A stretch of DNA of 64,000 bases, from positions 31,235-95,234 of the forward strand of contig VXYK01000061.1 of the NCBI GenBank assembly GCA_009845995.1, given 5' to 3'. Both the position numbers and the translations under genes were made by a program. Below the pieces are notes generated by a model. It was not told the origin of the DNA. It was given only the letters and a program-made list of their open reading frames with translations, and made no database searches. This DNA comes from Acidimicrobiaceae bacterium. Lineage in GTDB: Bacteria; Actinomycetota; Acidimicrobiia; Acidimicrobiales; Aldehydirespiratoraceae. This document shows, piece by piece, positions 51,147-59,094 of this stretch (the first letter of the stretch is position 1; each line of letters begins with the position of its first letter).

Positions 51147-52349
51147 ATGGCCACGACGCACACAACTGCAGACGCCTCCCGTGTCACCCAAGTTCCTGAG
51201 GACTTCGAGATGATTCGCACAGAGGTGCGGCGGCTCTGCGACAAATACGGCAACGAATACTGGCGCGGGCTCGAACCCGACCGCTATCCCGAGGAGTTCG
51301 TCTCAGAACTCACCACCCAGGGGTGGCTGGGTTCGCTTATTCCCGAGGAGTACGGGGGCGGCGGTCTCAGTCTCGCCGGAGCATCGGTCATCCTTGAGGA
51401 GATTTCTGCCAGCGGCGGGAATCCAGCGGTCTGCCATGCCCAGATGTATGTGATGGGTACGCTGCTGCGCCACGGTTCTGAGGAACAGAAACGGAATTAC
51501 CTTCCGCAGATCGCCGATGGCCGCAAGCGCCTTCAGGCCTTCGGTGTCACCGAACCCATCGCTGGTTCGGACACAACGGCCATTCGCACCCGAGCAGAAC
51601 GCCAGGGCGACAGCTGGCTGATCAACGGTCAGAAAATCTGGACTTCCCGAGCGCTCTATTCAGATCTGATGATCCTCCTTGCCCGCACGACTCCAACCGA
51701 TGAAGCAGAGGGCCGACTTGATGGTCTGTCGGTGTTCATCTTCGAATTGAGGGACAGCAACGGCGAACTCATCGATGGACTGACCATCAACCCCATACCG
51801 ACCTGGATGAATCACAACACCACCGAAGTGTTCTTCGACGACGTGGTGATCCCTGCAAACTCCCTGGTAGGCACCGAAGGCAACGGCTTTCGACACATCC
51901 TCACCGGGATGAACGCTGAACGAATTCTGATTGCAGCCGAGTGCATTGGTGACGGTCGCTTCTTTTTGGAGCGCGGTAGTGCCTATGCGTCTGAGCGTGA
52001 GGTCTTTGGTCGCCCCATCGGAATGAACCAGGGTGTGCAATTCCCCCTCGCCAAGGCCTACACCAACCTCGCAGCCGCTGACCTGATGCGCTGGAAGGCG
52101 GCCAACCTGTTCGACGCTCAACTGCCGTGCGGAACAGAAGCCAACATGGCGAAGATGCTCGCTTCGGAGGCTTCGTGGGAAGCAGGCAACGCGGCTCTCA
52201 ACACTCATGGCGGTTTCGGGTTCGCGGTCGAATACGACATTGAGCGCAAACTTCGCGAAACCCGCCTCTACCAGGTGGCTCCCGTCAACAACAATCTCGT
52301 CCTCGCTTTCGTCGCACAGAAGTGCCTCGGCCTCCCCAAGAGTTACTGA
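51147..52349 (+). CDS. Acyl-CoA dehydrogenase
   Basis: A 400-residue FAD enzyme introducing a C2-C3 double bond into an acyl-CoA. Start ATG 51147, 7 bp after the GntR stop. Family marks: WLGSLIPEEYGGGGLSLAGA, FGVTEPIAGSDTTAIRTRA, GQKIWTSRALYSD, and the C-terminal NTHGGFGFAVEYDIERKLRE with YQVAPVNNN where the FAD/substrate loop is usually IxxGTxEI. That replacement is seen in some side-chain acyl-CoA dehydrogenases. It overlaps the alcohol dehydrogenase gene by one base. Confidence 0.92.
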   Translation: MATTHTTADASRVTQVPEDFEMIRTEVRRLCDKYGNEYWRGLEPDRYPEEFVSELTTQGWLGSLIPEEYGGGGLSLAGASVILEEISASGGNPAVCHAQMYVMGTLLRHGSEEQKRNYLPQIADGRKRLQAFGVTEPIAGSDTTAIRTRAERQGDSWLINGQKIWTSRALYSDLMILLARTTPTDEAEGRLDGLSVFIFELRDSNGELIDGLTINPIPTWMNHNTTEVFFDDVVIPANSLVGTEGNGFRHILTGMNAERILIAAECIGDGRFFLERGSAYASEREVFGRPIGMNQGVQFPLAKAYTNLAAADLMRWKAANLFDAQLPCGTEANMAKMLASEASWEAGNAALNTHGGFGFAVEYDIERKLRETRLYQVAPVNNNLVLAFVAQKCLGLPKSY

Positions 52350-53416
52350 TGCGTGCCGTAGTTCTGCCCGCGCCGGGCCAGTCCCTCCTAGTGGATGAAC
52401 TCCACCCTGAGCCCGGCGCGGGCAAAGAAGGCGGTGAAATCATCGAGGTCACAGCCTGTGGTGTGTGTCACTCGGATCTTCATGTGGTCGACGGGGATTA
52501 CGCGGGCAACTACCCACTCGTGTTGGGCCATGAGGTCACCGGACAGCACGCCGAACTCGGTGCCGTGATGGTTTATGCGCCCTGGGGATGCCGTGACTGC
52601 GCTGAGTGCAACGCCAACCTTGAGATGATCTGCAGCAATAGCACCGAAGCCGGTCTGTTGATCGATGGTGGTTACAGCGAGCGAATGTGGGTGAAACACC
52701 GTCGTTATCTGGCTCCTCTCGATGATCTGGATCCGGTGTCCTCCGCTCCTCTCGCTTGTGGTGGATTGACCGCGTATCGGGCGGTCAACCACGGGCTTGA
52801 CATCCTGCGAGAGCGCGGGCCGGCCGGTCGCGCTCTGGTTATCGGAGCGGGTGGGCTGGGCCAGTTCGCCATTCGCTATTTGCGGTTGCTGAGCGATGCC
52901 CATGTGACCGCTCTGGATTCCTCCGATCACAAACGTGCAACTGCGCTTGAGATAGGAGCGCACGCAGCTGTTTCGCCTGATGCTCTGTCGCCTGATGACG
53001 GCCCGGGTCCGGCCGATGTCGTGATCGACTTCGTCGGTGCGCAAGCCACTCTCACCACTGCCGCTTCGGTCGTGGCCAAGCGTGGCATGGTCGCCGTCGT
53101 CGGACTCCGAAGCGGACGCATTCCCTTCGGTTTTGGCGCGGTGCCCCACGAAGCCCGTTTCTTGTCCAGCATTTGGGGCAGCCGTAGCCAACTCGACGAA
53201 CTCTTGGACCTTGCCCGTCGCGAACCGTCGATCATTCAACCTGTCGAGACTCTGCCGCTTACCGACGCCCAGAAAGCCCACGACAGACTCCGTGCCGGAG
53301 ACGTTCGCGGCCGCATCGTCCTCGTTGCCAACCCAACCAGGTTGCCAACCCAACCAAGTTCCCGACCCGACCGAAAAACCAATCAAACTCCAATCAGTGA
53401 AAGGGACTTCACATGA
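52349..53416 (+). CDS. Zinc-dependent alcohol dehydrogenase with extended tail
   Basis: A 355-residue medium-chain ADH oxidising an alcohol with NAD(P). Catalytic zinc: CGVCHSD and GHEVTG; structural zinc Cys set in GCRDCAECNANLEMICS; cofactor motif VIGAGGLGQFAIRYL. ATG 52349 overlaps the previous TGA by one base. Normal family length ends near GRIVLVAN; the last ~28 residues (PTRLPTQPSSRPDRK...) result from a 17-bp tandem duplication that shifts the frame past an older stop. It would turn the hydroxylated product of the operon's P450s into an aldehyde for the ALDH. Confidence 0.92.
   Translation: MRAVVLPAPGQSLLVDELHPEPGAGKEGGEIIEVTACGVCHSDLHVVDGDYAGNYPLVLGHEVTGQHAELGAVMVYAPWGCRDCAECNANLEMICSNSTEAGLLIDGGYSERMWVKHRRYLAPLDDLDPVSSAPLACGGLTAYRAVNHGLDILRERGPAGRALVIGAGGLGQFAIRYLRLLSDAHVTALDSSDHKRATALEIGAHAAVSPDALSPDDGPGPADVVIDFVGAQATLTTAASVVAKRGMVAVVGLRSGRIPFGFGAVPHEARFLSSIWGSRSQLDELLDLARREPSIIQPVETLPLTDAQKAHDRLRAGDVRGRIVLVANPTRLPTQPSSRPDRKTNQTPISERDFT
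53324..53357 (+). repeat. 17-bp tandem duplication at the 3' end of the ADH gene
   Basis: GTTGCCAACCCAACCA occurs at 53324-53339 and 53341-53356 (period 17, not divisible by three). If only one copy were present, the ADH frame would end at TGA 53398-53400, immediately before AAGGGA (53401-53406), the ribosome-binding site of the next gene. Confidence 0.85.
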
Positions 53417-54747
53417 TCAGCGAACTCCGAAAGAAAGCTGCCGAGCACGACATCCACACAGTTGAGGTCGGCGCTGTTGACACCCAGGGTCGACTACGCG
53501 GCAAGCGCGTACCCGTCGATCGATTCTTCGCGAGCGTCGCCGAGAGCGGCGTGAGCATTGCCGACGCCATGTTTGTCTTCGACATGCAAGACGACCTGCC
53601 CGACAACGAGTTCGTCAACATGGACACCGGCTACCTCGACTGTCGCTTGGTACCGGATCTGGGATCAATGCGGATATTGACATATCGCCCCGGATACGCG
53701 CTGGTATTCGCGGATGCGTTTGATCCCAACAACGATCCACACCCTCTGGCACCTCGGTCGGTTCTCGCAAATCAGATCGAACGCTGCCAGAAACAAGGCC
53801 TCGACCCCCTTGTGGCGACCGAGATGGAGTTCTATGTCTGCACTCCGGACTGGGAACCGGTGCAGAACCACATCCAGTACAGCTCGCTGACTGATGCACT
53901 CGAATTGGAAGACGTGCTGCGTGATATGCGCGATGCCATCGCTGGGGCGGGTATTGAGGTTGAGTCGTCCAACGCCGAATACGGACCCGGCCAGATAGAA
54001 CTCAACACCGGTCCCGCGGATGCAATGACCGCGGCCGACAACACGGTGCTGTACAAGAGCATCATCAAGCAGGTGGCAGTGCAGCACGGCCTGCGAGCAA
54101 CCTTCATGCCGAAGCCCTGGACCGAGGCCTCAGGTTCGGGGATGCACGTGCATACCAGCCTCAACGTTGACGGAGCCAACGCTTTCGCTGACTCAGATGA
54201 GGAGCCGAACGAGTTGATGGCCAAGTGGCTCGCCGGTCTCTTGGAACACACGTTGCCGCTCACCCTGCTCGGTGCGCCCACATCCAACGGAGGCAAGCGA
54301 ATCCGGCCCTACACCTTTGCTCCCACCCACGTTCACTGGGGACTTGACAACCGCACGGTTCTGGCCCGTTGCATCACCGAACCGGGATCATCGGCAAACC
54401 GTGTGGAGTTCCGTCCTGCGGGCGCAGACGCCAACCCCTACCTGATCATCGCAGGTGTCCTGGCTGCGGGTGCCGACGGCGTGGAGCGCGGCCTGGTTCC
54501 CCCGGCAATGAGTCAGGGCGACATGTACACCAATCCCGGCGATTGCGCGCCGCTGCCCACTGACCTCGCCGGGGCCATCGCCGCGTACGAGTCGAGTGCG
54601 CTGGCAGAACAGCTCGGAGACATGTTCTCACGCAGCTATGTGAGTATCGCTGCCGCCGAGGTAGCGCTCGAGGCCGAGAACTCCGAATCCGATGACCCCG
54701 ACCATGTCAGCCAATGGGAGCGGGACCGCTTCATCGAGCACTGCTGA
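53413..54747 (+). CDS. Glutamine-synthetase-like gamma-glutamyl ligase
   Basis: A 444-residue GS-fold enzyme. Beta-grasp start TQGRLRGKRVPVD, metal-binding Glu residues in ATEMEFYV and GQIELNTGPADAM, FMPKPWTEASGSGMHVHTSL, and the Arg loop NRVEFRPAGADANPYL. Length and divergence from GlnA place it with ligases such as PuuA, GmaS, IpuC or the GS-like protein of pip/mor clusters, which join glutamate to an amine. AAGGGA at 53401 decides ATG 53413. Between ADH and P450 genes, the likely role is gamma-glutamylation of an amine substrate before oxidation. True GS activity is not excluded. Confidence 0.88.
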   Translation: MISELRKKAAEHDIHTVEVGAVDTQGRLRGKRVPVDRFFASVAESGVSIADAMFVFDMQDDLPDNEFVNMDTGYLDCRLVPDLGSMRILTYRPGYALVFADAFDPNNDPHPLAPRSVLANQIERCQKQGLDPLVATEMEFYVCTPDWEPVQNHIQYSSLTDALELEDVLRDMRDAIAGAGIEVESSNAEYGPGQIELNTGPADAMTAADNTVLYKSIIKQVAVQHGLRATFMPKPWTEASGSGMHVHTSLNVDGANAFADSDEEPNELMAKWLAGLLEHTLPLTLLGAPTSNGGKRIRPYTFAPTHVHWGLDNRTVLARCITEPGSSANRVEFRPAGADANPYLIIAGVLAAGADGVERGLVPPAMSQGDMYTNPGDCAPLPTDLAGAIAAYESSALAEQLGDMFSRSYVSIAAAEVALEAENSESDDPDHVSQWERDRFIEHC

Positions 54748-54753
54748 ACCCTG

Positions 54754-56034
54754 ATGACCGCCGCCGCCGACTCCGCCACCACCATCACCAGCGCAGCAGA
54801 CGGCGCGCGGGTGGATGTCACCACCCCGTCGCTGTATCTCAACGGAGCGCCGCACGAGCGCTTTGCGGAGATGCGGGAGCGACCGGGTCTCACCTGGCAC
54901 CCCTACGAAACTTCGGGATTCTGGGCGGTGACTCGCCACGCGGATGTCAAAGAAGCGTCCAAGCGGGCCAAGGAGTTCTCCTCAGGACTGGGCCATACCA
55001 ATCTCTGGGACCTTGAGCCCGATGCTCTGGAAGCTCGCCGTTCCATCATCGACACCGACCCTCCCGACCACACGAGATTGCGCCGACTGGTCAGCAAGGC
55101 GTTCACCCCACGCAACATTCGCCAGTGGGAGAACCTCACCCGTGAGATCACCGAGGAATTGCTTGACGACTACCTGGCGTCGGGTGGAGGCGACTGGGTG
55201 GAGATGGTCGCCGCTCCCCTGCCGATCAGGGTGATCCTGGCGATCCTGGGCGTTCCCGCCGAAGACGCGGATTTTCTGGTTGAACTCTCGAACCACCTGG
55301 TGGAAGGAACCGGCGAGGGGCCTTCTCTGCCACCCGACGCATACGGCAACACAACCGATCTGCGGCTTCTGCCCTTCGGCAGTCCGGCGAGCCATGCGCT
55401 GTACGAGTACGGCGAGAACCTGGGCGCGAAACGTCGTGACGATCCCCGTGACGACATGGTCACGATGCTGATACAAGCCTCCGAAGACGGCGACCGCCTG
55501 TCTCACGACGAGTACCGCAATTTCTTTCACGTCCTCGTGTTCGCTGGGAACGAGACCACCCGAACTGCCATCACCCACGGGGCCATGGCCTTCGCCGACT
55601 GCCCCGATCAGTGGCAGCGAATCCTCGCCGACGAGACGCTGCTGGAGTCCGGTGTTGAGGAGGTGCTTCGCTGGGCGACGCCGGTTCTGCACATGCGTCG
55701 AACCGCAGCAACGGACACCGAACTGTCGGGCACCGCGATATCGGCGGGAGACAAAGTCGTGATGTGGTATGTGTCCGCCAACCGCGACGAGGCAGTTTTC
55801 GACGATCCGTTCGTATTCGATGTCGGTCGACAGGACAATCCCCATTTCGCGTTCGGAGGAGGCGGTCCTCACTTCTGCCTGGGAGCCTTTCTGGCTCGCA
55901 TGGAGATATCGGTGCTTGTGTCTGAGATGCGCAAGCGCTCCATGGTGCTCGAGCGCCGGGGCGAAGCTGTGCACGCTCCATCGAACTTCGTCCACGGCGT
56001 GCTCTCGGTCGAGATGGGAGCGTCCCGTGGCTGA
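54754..56034 (+). CDS. Cytochrome P450
   Basis: A 426-residue class I P450: I-helix VFAGNETTRTAITHG, K-helix EEVLR, heme loop FGGGGPHFCLGAFLARME. N-terminal pattern (LYLNGAPHERFAEMRERPGL ... GFWAVTRHADVKEAS) is CYP125/142-like. It directly precedes its probable redox partner, a 3Fe-4S ferredoxin gene overlapping by 8 bp. Its closest relative in the window is the P450 at 57.75 kb, from which it differs by lacking a ~37-residue low-complexity insert. Confidence 0.94.
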   Translation: MTAAADSATTITSAADGARVDVTTPSLYLNGAPHERFAEMRERPGLTWHPYETSGFWAVTRHADVKEASKRAKEFSSGLGHTNLWDLEPDALEARRSIIDTDPPDHTRLRRLVSKAFTPRNIRQWENLTREITEELLDDYLASGGGDWVEMVAAPLPIRVILAILGVPAEDADFLVELSNHLVEGTGEGPSLPPDAYGNTTDLRLLPFGSPASHALYEYGENLGAKRRDDPRDDMVTMLIQASEDGDRLSHDEYRNFFHVLVFAGNETTRTAITHGAMAFADCPDQWQRILADETLLESGVEEVLRWATPVLHMRRTAATDTELSGTAISAGDKVVMWYVSANRDEAVFDDPFVFDVGRQDNPHFAFGGGGPHFCLGAFLARMEISVLVSEMRKRSMVLERRGEAVHAPSNFVHGVLSVEMGASRG

Positions 56035-56266
56035 AACTGACCAGCGCAACGTTCACGACGATCTGGTCACGGTCGAACTCGACCAGGACGTCTGTGTCGG
56101 TGTCGGACAGTGCGAACTGCTCGAAGGCGGAGTCTTCCGACTCGACGACGACGAGGGCATATCCACGGTGATCGGTGATGGTCGGCTCCCACGCCGAAGA
56201 GCTGAGATCGTTGTGGAGAAATGCCCCAGCAGCGCTATTTCAATCTGCGAGGAGGAACAGCAATGA
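56027..56266 (+). CDS. 3Fe-4S ferredoxin, P450 redox partner
   Basis: A 79-residue ferredoxin beginning at GTG 56027, overlapping the P450 stop by 8 bp. The cluster ligands are in VCVGVGQCELL (C-x5-C, the middle Cys of a 4Fe site missing, hence 3Fe-4S) and EKCPSSAI (CP). This is the type that feeds electrons to actinobacterial P450s. It is the only ferredoxin in the window and no ferredoxin reductase is present, so it may serve all five P450s. The stop overlaps the ALDH ATG. Confidence 0.92.
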   Translation: MAETDQRNVHDDLVTVELDQDVCVGVGQCELLEGGVFRLDDDEGISTVIGDGRLPRRRAEIVVEKCPSSAISICEEEQQ

Positions 56267-57747
56267 CCGATCCCATCGACTCTGTTGAGAGCTTCGACAA
56301 CTTCATTGACGGTGCTTTCGTACCCCCTGGCAGCGGGAACCGAATGCAGACTCGCAACCCGTTCACAGGCAGAGTCTGGGCAGAAGTGCCCGACGACGCG
56401 GCAGCTGTCGACGCTGCGGTGGCAGCGGCACGAAGGGCCTTCGAGACCGGGCCGTGGGCCACGATGTCAGCGGTGGAGCGAGGTCGGCTTATGCGCGCGC
56501 TGGGCGACTCGCTGGCCCGTGACGCCGAAGAGTTCGCCGTTCTGGAAACTCGCGACAACGGCAAGATCATTCGCGAGACATCGGCCCAAACCGCGGCGTT
56601 GAGCAGCTATCTCGATTACTTTGCTGGCGTCGCCGACAAGATCCACGGCGAACAATTGCCGAACCCCTCACCGGATTTCTTGGTCTACACCGAGAAGGTG
56701 CCGGTCGGTGTGGTGGGTGTCATCGTGCCCTGGAACTCGCCGTTGATGCTGCTCACCTGGAAGCTCGGACCGTTGCTTGCAGCTGGATGCACCGCGGTGG
56801 TCAAACCCTCTGACATAACCCCGGTCACGTCGCTGCTGCTGGCCCAGCGGGCCGGCGAGGCAGGCTTCCCTCCCGGTGTCATCAACGTGGTGACCGGCGG
56901 AGCGGCTGTCGGCGCAGCCATCACCTCGCACCCAGGTATCGACAAGATCACTTTCACCGGCGGCGGGGCGACCGCACGCCATGTGGCTCGCGCCGCGGCG
57001 GACAACTTGACCCCCACAGTGCTTGAGCTCGGCGGCAAATCGCCTCAGATCATCTTCGACGACGTCGATCCCGAGGCCGTGACCAATGGTCTGCTCTCAG
57101 GTATCTTCGCCGCGAGTGGCCAGACCTGCGTTGCCGGCTCCCGTGCGTACATCCACGAAGACATCGCCGATGAGGTGATCGCCAGGGTGGTCGCGCGAGC
57201 CGAGAGCCTGGTTCTCGGCGACCCCAGCGACCCCGCCACCGAAATGGGGCCGGCCGCGTCCGACGCACAACGCGACCGGATCCTGGAGATGATCGAGGTG
57301 GCCCGAACCGAAGGCGCGACGGTCGCCACCGGCGGTGTGGTCGATCCCGAACTCGGCGGACGTTTCGTCAGGCCGACCGTGATCGTTGATGTCAGCAACG
57401 AAACCACGATCGTGCGCGAAGAGGTGTTCGGTCCGGTTCTGGCGGTGATGACCTTCCGTGACGAGGACGAGGTGATCGGCTTGGCGAACGATTCAGACTT
57501 CGGATTGGCGGCAGGAATCTGGACCACCGACATTCGCCGCGCTCATCGAGTGGCACGTGCGCTCGATGTTGGCACGGTCTGGATCAACTCCTACCGCACC
57601 GTCAGTTACAACACGCCGTTCGGCGGCTTCAAACAGTCGGGTCATGGCAAGGACAACGGGATTGAGGCGATCGATGGATTCCTGAACACCAAGGTTGTCT
57701 GGGTCGAGTTGAGCGGCAAGACCCGCGACCCGTTCGTGATTGGTTGA
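56263..57747 (+). CDS. Aldehyde dehydrogenase
   Basis: A 494-residue NAD(P)-dependent ALDH. Catalytic Cys in SGQTCVAGSR, Glu in LELGGKSPQ, cofactor stretch FTGGGATARHV, and the C-terminal YNTPFGGFKQSGHGKDNG. ATG 56263 has GAGGA in front and overlaps the ferredoxin stop (ATGA). In context it would oxidise the aldehyde from the ADH to an acid, as PuuC does with gamma-glutamylaminobutyraldehyde. Confidence 0.95.
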   Translation: MTDPIDSVESFDNFIDGAFVPPGSGNRMQTRNPFTGRVWAEVPDDAAAVDAAVAAARRAFETGPWATMSAVERGRLMRALGDSLARDAEEFAVLETRDNGKIIRETSAQTAALSSYLDYFAGVADKIHGEQLPNPSPDFLVYTEKVPVGVVGVIVPWNSPLMLLTWKLGPLLAAGCTAVVKPSDITPVTSLLLAQRAGEAGFPPGVINVVTGGAAVGAAITSHPGIDKITFTGGGATARHVARAAADNLTPTVLELGGKSPQIIFDDVDPEAVTNGLLSGIFAASGQTCVAGSRAYIHEDIADEVIARVVARAESLVLGDPSDPATEMGPAASDAQRDRILEMIEVARTEGATVATGGVVDPELGGRFVRPTVIVDVSNETTIVREEVFGPVLAVMTFRDEDEVIGLANDSDFGLAAGIWTTDIRRAHRVARALDVGTVWINSYRTVSYNTPFGGFKQSGHGKDNGIEAIDGFLNTKVVWVELSGKTRDPFVIG

Positions 57748-57750
57748 ACG

Positions 57751-59094
57751 TTGGGGACCGCGGCCCGAACCCCCGTCGACCTCGCCGATGTCGACCTGTA
57801 TTCACAGGGGATTCCACACAAGGTGTTCGCCGCGGTCAGAGCCACACCCGGTCTCTGCTGGAACCAAATTGCAGGAAGTGATCAGGCTGCAGCGGCTCCG
57901 GCTACGCCCGGCGTGGGCACCGCACAAGCTTCCGCGGCTCCGGCTACGCCCGGCAACAACACAGCGCCCGGCGATAGCAACGGGTTCTGGGCAGTCACTC
58001 GGCACGCGGACGTGGTCGAGGTCTCGCGCGACACCACGACCTATTCGTCGGCGGTAGGCCACATTCAGATATACGACATCGACGAAGACGCTCTCGAAGC
58101 CAGGGCTTCGATGATCGACATGGATCCCCCGGTCCATACCCGGCTGCGGCGCCTTGTGAGTTCCGCGTTCACACCTCGACATGTCCTCGAATACCAGCGC
58201 ATGATTCGCGACAGAGTCCGCCAATGTCTTGATGACATCACCGCTACCGGAGGAGGTGATTGGATAGCCACCGTCGCCAAGCCGATCCCGATCTCGGTTA
58301 TCTGTGACCTGATGGGCGTGCCCGAAGCCGATCACGACTACATGATCGAACTTTCGGACTACCTCGTGGCTGGAACCTCCAACGAACCGCTCGAATCCGA
58401 CGCCTACGGCAACACAACCGAACTCCGCCTGCTCCCCTTCAACAGTCCCGCCGCGCACGGCATCAACGAATACGCACGTGAACTGGGTGAAAAGCGGCGT
58501 CGGCAGCCCGCCGATGATCTGATCACCAAGCTCATCAACGCTGAGGTCGACGGCGAGCGGCTCAGCGACAACGAGTTCACCAACTTCTTTCGGCTGATGA
58601 TCTTCGCCGGCAACGAGACCACTCGTTCCGCGATCGGCCACCTGGCCCTGTTGTGTCATCGCTTCGGTGAGGAGTTCGCCCGTCTCACCGACGACCGCAG
58701 TCTGATCGAGTCCGGGGCCGAGGAGGTGATCCGCTACTCGTCACCGATCCTGTATTTCCGGCGAACCGTCACCTGCGACGCCGAGCTCTCCGGAACCCCA
58801 CTCAAAGAAGGAGACAAGGTCGTCATGTGGTATGCGGCCGCCAACTTTGACGAGACGGTTTTCGACGATCCCCACCGGTTCGATATCAGCAGGCCGGTGC
58901 CCCCCGCCAACGTTGCCTTCGGCGGCGGCGGAGCGCACTTCTGTCTCGGCGCCCCACTGGCACGCTTGGAGCTCGCCATTCTGCTCGACGAGATCGCCGC
59001 GCGGAATTTGACAATCGAGGTGGTCGGTGAGCCGGAGTTCGTTCGTTCGAACTTCGTGAACGGAATCGAGCATGTCGAGGTCCGAATCCAATGA
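57751..59094 (+). CDS. Cytochrome P450 with repeat-derived insert
   Basis: A 447-residue P450 starting at TTG 57751, 3 bp after the ALDH stop. I-helix IFAGNETTRSAIGHL, K-helix EEVIR, heme loop FGGGGAHFCLGAPLARLE. Compared with the P450 at 54.75 kb, residues ~41-77 are extra: an Ala/Pro/Thr/Gly-rich stretch (AAAAPATPG ... SAAPATPGNN) between LCWN and GFWAVTRHADV. The DNA for it is two copies of a GC-rich repeat also found between genes at 61.6 kb. The insert falls in a surface loop region near the N-terminus, so function may be kept. Confidence 0.92.
   Translation: MGTAARTPVDLADVDLYSQGIPHKVFAAVRATPGLCWNQIAGSDQAAAAPATPGVGTAQASAAPATPGNNTAPGDSNGFWAVTRHADVVEVSRDTTTYSSAVGHIQIYDIDEDALEARASMIDMDPPVHTRLRRLVSSAFTPRHVLEYQRMIRDRVRQCLDDITATGGGDWIATVAKPIPISVICDLMGVPEADHDYMIELSDYLVAGTSNEPLESDAYGNTTELRLLPFNSPAAHGINEYARELGEKRRRQPADDLITKLINAEVDGERLSDNEFTNFFRLMIFAGNETTRSAIGHLALLCHRFGEEFARLTDDRSLIESGAEEVIRYSSPILYFRRTVTCDAELSGTPLKEGDKVVMWYAAANFDETVFDDPHRFDISRPVPPANVAFGGGGAHFCLGAPLARLELAILLDEIAARNLTIEVVGEPEFVRSNFVNGIEHVEVRIQ
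57892..57972 (+). repeat. GC-rich dispersed repeat, two in-frame copies inside a P450 gene
   Basis: GCGGCTCCGGCTACGCCCGG(C) at 57892-57912 and 57934-57954 (period 42, so both read AAPATPG). The second copy continues with a six-base variable part and AGCGCCCGGC to 57972. A third copy with the same extension is at 61609-61647. Confidence 0.88.

Noticed and set aside
53640..53660. Other GGTACC hexamers as further operator sites (about 662, 34590, 38683, 40189, 53648, 63620)
   Set aside because: They lie within genes and lack the CGTTn...nAAA flanks of the three promoter palindromes.
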